Of a stretch of DNA of 14,048 bases, positions 11,477 to 14,048 are shown in pieces (position 1 is the first letter of the stretch; every line of letters begins with the position of its first letter). The translations under genes and the position numbers were made by a program. A model generated the notes under the pieces. It was not told the origin of the DNA, ran no database searches, and saw only the letters and a list, made by a program, of their open reading frames with translations. Source of the stretch: WS-2 sp964650245 (GTDB lineage: Bacteria; Eisenbacteria; RBG-16-71-46); NCBI GenBank assembly GCA_964650245.1, contig CAZYQK010000083.1, forward strand, positions 1 to 14,048, in the 5' to 3' direction.

Positions 11477-14048
11477 CCGCCGCTGGAACGCGTCGAGATA
11501 GGTGTAGATCACGGGCGTGACGTAGAGCGTCACGAGCTGCGAGAACGCGAGCCCGCCCACGACCGCGAGCCCCAGCGGGCGGCGCGCCTCGGAGCCGGTG
11601 CCGAAGCCGATCGCGATCGGCAGCGTCCCCATCAGCGCCGCCATCGTCGTCATCATGATCGGGCGGAAGCGGATGCTGCACGCTTCGAGTATCGCTTCGC
11701 GCGCGCTCTTCCCTTCGGTGCGCTCGGCGTCGAGCGCGAAGTCGATCATCATGATGGCGTTCTTCTTCACCAGCCCGATCAGCATGATGATGCCGACGAA
11801 GGCGTAGATGCTGAGGTCGGTGTGGAACACCAGCAGCGTGAGCAGCGCGCCGAAGCCCGCGAACGGCAGCCCCGAAAGAATCGTGAGCGGATGGATGAAG
11901 CTCTCGTAGAGCACGCCCAGCACCAGGTAGATGACCAGCACCGCGAGCAGCAGCAGCCAGAGCAGCCCCTGCTGGCTCGACTGGAACACCTGCGCGGTGC
12001 CGAAGAAGCTGGCCGTGATGGTGGAAGGCAGCGTCTCGCGCGCGGCGCGCTGCACCGCGTCCACCGCCTGCCCGAGCGCCACGCCGGGGCGCAGGTTGAA
12101 CGAGATCGTGACCGCCGGGATCTGTCCCATGTGGTTGACCGAGAGCGGCCCCACGCCGGGGGTGATGCGCGCCACCGCGCTCAACGGCACCACCGTGCCG
12201 CCGCGCGCCGCGACGTAGAGGCTTTGCAGCGCCGAGAGGTCGCGCTGGTACTCGGGCTTCAACTCCATGAGTACCCAGTACTGGTCGGTGGAGGTGTAGA
12301 TGGTCGAGACCTGGCGCGAGCCATAGGCGTCGTAGAGCGCCTCTTCGATCTGCTGGGCGCTCACGCCGAGCGCAGCGGCGCGGTCGCGATCAATCTCGAC
12401 GTTGACCTGCGGGTTCTTGATCTGGAGATCGCTGGTCACGTCCTGCAGGCCGGGCAGGTCGCGCGCCCGCGCGAGCAGCGCGTCGGAGCCCGCGTAGAGC
12501 GCGGCGATGTCGGTGCTCTGGAGCGTGAACTGGTACTGGCTCTTCGACTGCCGGCCGCCGACGTTGATCACCGGCGGGTTCTGGAGATAGACGCGGATGC
12601 CCGGCACCGCAGCGAGCTTGGGCTGCAATTCGCGGATCACCTGGTCGGCCGAGAGCTTCCGCTGCGCGCGCGGCTTGAGTCGCAGGATCATGCGGCCCTG
12701 GTTGGACGAGCCGGCCTGCCCGCCCTGGCCCGAGCCCACCGACGACATGAACTCGACCACGTTCGGGTCCTGACCCACGATCGCCGCCACCGCCCGCTGG
12801 TGCGCCACCATCGCATCGAACGACGTGCCCTCCGCGGTCTCGGTGCTGGCGACGATGCGCCCGGTGTCCTCGCTCGGGATGAAGCCTTTGGGCACCAGCA
12901 TGAACAACACCACCGTGCCGGCGAGGATCGCGAGCGAGAACACCAGCGCCGCGCGGCGGTGCTCCATCACCCAGCCCAGCGTGCGCTGGTAGAACGCGAG
13001 CAAGCGCTGGTACGCGTTCTCGATTGCGACGTAAGCGCGGCCGTGACGCCGCGCGTGCTCGGACCTGAGGAAACGGCTGCACAGCATGGGCGTGAGCGTG
13101 AGCGACACGAAGCCTGACACCAGGATCGCCACGCTGATGGTGACCGCGAACTCGTGGAACAGCCGCCCCAGCAGGCCGCCCATCAGCAGCACCGGGATGA
13201 ACACCGCGACCAGCGAGACCGTCATCGAGAGAATGGTGAAGCCGATCTCGCGCGAGCCGTCGAGTGCCGCGCGCAGCGGCGGCTTCCCCTGCTCCATGTG
13301 GCGGTGGATGTTCTCGAGCATCACGATCGCGTCGTCCACCACGAAGCCCACTGAGAGCGTGAGCGCCATCAGCGACAGGTTGTCGAGGCTGTAGCCCAGC
13401 TGGCGCATCACGGCGAACGTGCCCACGACCGAAAGCGGCAGCGCCAGGCTCGGGATCACCGTGGCCGGGAGGTTGCGCAGGAACAGGAAGATGACCATCA
13501 CCACCAGCGCCAGCGTCAGCAGCAGCGTGAACTTCACGTCGCGCACCGAGGTGCGGATCGAGGCCGCGCGGTCGTAGAGCGTGCCGATCTCGACCGAGGC
13601 CGGGAACTGCGGCTTCACGCGCTCGAGCAGCGCCATGACCGCGCCCGCCACCTCCACCGTGTTGGTGCCGGGCTGGCGCTGGACCGCGAGCACGATCGAG
13701 CGCTGGCCCCGATACCAGCTCGCGACCTTGTTGCTCTGCACGTCGTCGCGCACCTCGCCCAGGTCGCGCAGCCGCACCGGGGCGCCGTTCTTCCACGCCA
13801 CCACGACCTCGCCGAACTCCTTCGCATTCCGGAGCTGCCCGGTGGCCTGCACCGTCGCGGTGCGGCTCGGCCCCCACAGGATGCCGGTCGGCAGGTTCAC
13901 GTTCGCCGCGCGGATCGCGTCGCCCACCGCGCCGATCGGGATGCCGCGCGAGGACAGCGCCCGCGGATCGAGCTGGATGCGCACCGCGTACTTCTGCGAG
14001 CCGTACACCGAGACCTGCGCCACGCCCTTCACCATCGAGATGCGCTGC
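11477..14048 (-). CDS. RND efflux pump inner-membrane transporter, HAE-1 / MdtB-MdtC-like (both ends missing)
   Basis: An open frame of 857 codons runs from the right edge to the gap. The first visible residues (QRISMVKGVAQVSVYGSQKYA) correspond to the porter domain near residue 165 of about 1040. The last (VTPVIYTYLDAFQRR) lie at the final transmembrane helix, so only a short C-terminus is lost. Seen: TM segments such as TLLLTLALVVMVIFLFL; the proton-relay pair in GFVVDDAIVMLENIHRH (both Asp, codons at 13331-13336); FIPVLLMGGLLGRLFHEFAVT; FIPSEDTGR at the second-half porter loop; and GLVKKNAIMMIDFA with the Lys equivalent to AcrB Lys940 (codon 11762-11764). The ENIHRHMEQG and REIGFTI wording is closest to the MdtB/MdtC/MuxB branch. 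The protein is expected to act as a trimer with a periplasmic adaptor and an outer-membrane channel, exporting drugs or metabolites by proton antiport. An adaptor gene is expected upstream, beyond the right edge. Confidence 0.95.

Noticed and set aside
10967..14035. A single 1022-codon minus-strand frame running across the N gap
   Set aside because: The frame continues only because N codons are not stops. Left of the gap it reads out of frame through the NYN gene and has no RND similarity.

Overview
The window is a GC-rich bacterial scaffold piece of about 14 kb, with one 100-N assembly gap at 11377-11476. Two large predicted secreted proteins end in the 'NPF...YDL(T/S)GRLVR...WDGRD..G....GLYF.RL' C-terminal module (FlgD-Ig/T9SS-like sorting fold). 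Combined with LVIVD and SdrD-type repeats and high GC, this suggests an uncultured FCB-superphylum lineage such as Candidatus Eisenbacteria, probably a metagenome assembly. That taxonomic reading is inference; no marker gene is present.

Layout, left to right. (1) 1-2680, minus strand: a two-gene unit. A 94-residue signal-peptide protein (2396-2680) overlaps by an ATGA the start of a large TPR + sigma-54-activator (AAA+) regulator (1-2399), which runs off the left edge before its DNA-binding domain. A promoter-like pair (2880-2908) and a leader of about 190 nt with strong inverted repeats precede the unit. (2) 2953-3514, minus: an overlapping HicB-like antitoxin / HicA-like toxin pair, antitoxin first. 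(3) 3669-4643, plus: an NFACT-family protein that lacks the NFACT-N domain and is probably read from a leaderless mRNA. (4) 4759-6978, plus: a secreted LVIVD-repeat beta-propeller protein. It is convergent, 13 bp apart, with (5) 6992-10414, minus: a 1140-residue secreted multidomain protein (propeller-like region, SdrD_B-like domain, LamG domain, Cys-rich block, sorting module). (6) 10636-11262, minus: a NYN/PIN-fold putative RNase. Upstream of it lie a textbook stem-loop plus T-tract (11287-11332) and a TTGACA/TAGCCT pair (11349-11376). (7) After the gap, 11477-14048, minus: most of an RND (HAE-1, MdtB/MdtC-like) efflux pump, lacking roughly the first 165 residues (beyond the right edge) and a few C-terminal residues (in the gap).

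The genes do not form one pathway. The regulator/small-peptide pair and the toxin-antitoxin pair are independent units, the middle is extracellular surface protein, and the right end is envelope efflux. The most intriguing element is the small secreted peptide translationally coupled to a TPR-domain sigma-54 activator, which formally resembles peptide/TPR-receptor signalling pairs. A second notable point is a recurring promoter-like architecture (TTGnnn, 16-18 nt, TAGnnT) in front of five of the transcription units. No tRNA, rRNA, CRISPR array or insertion sequence was seen.
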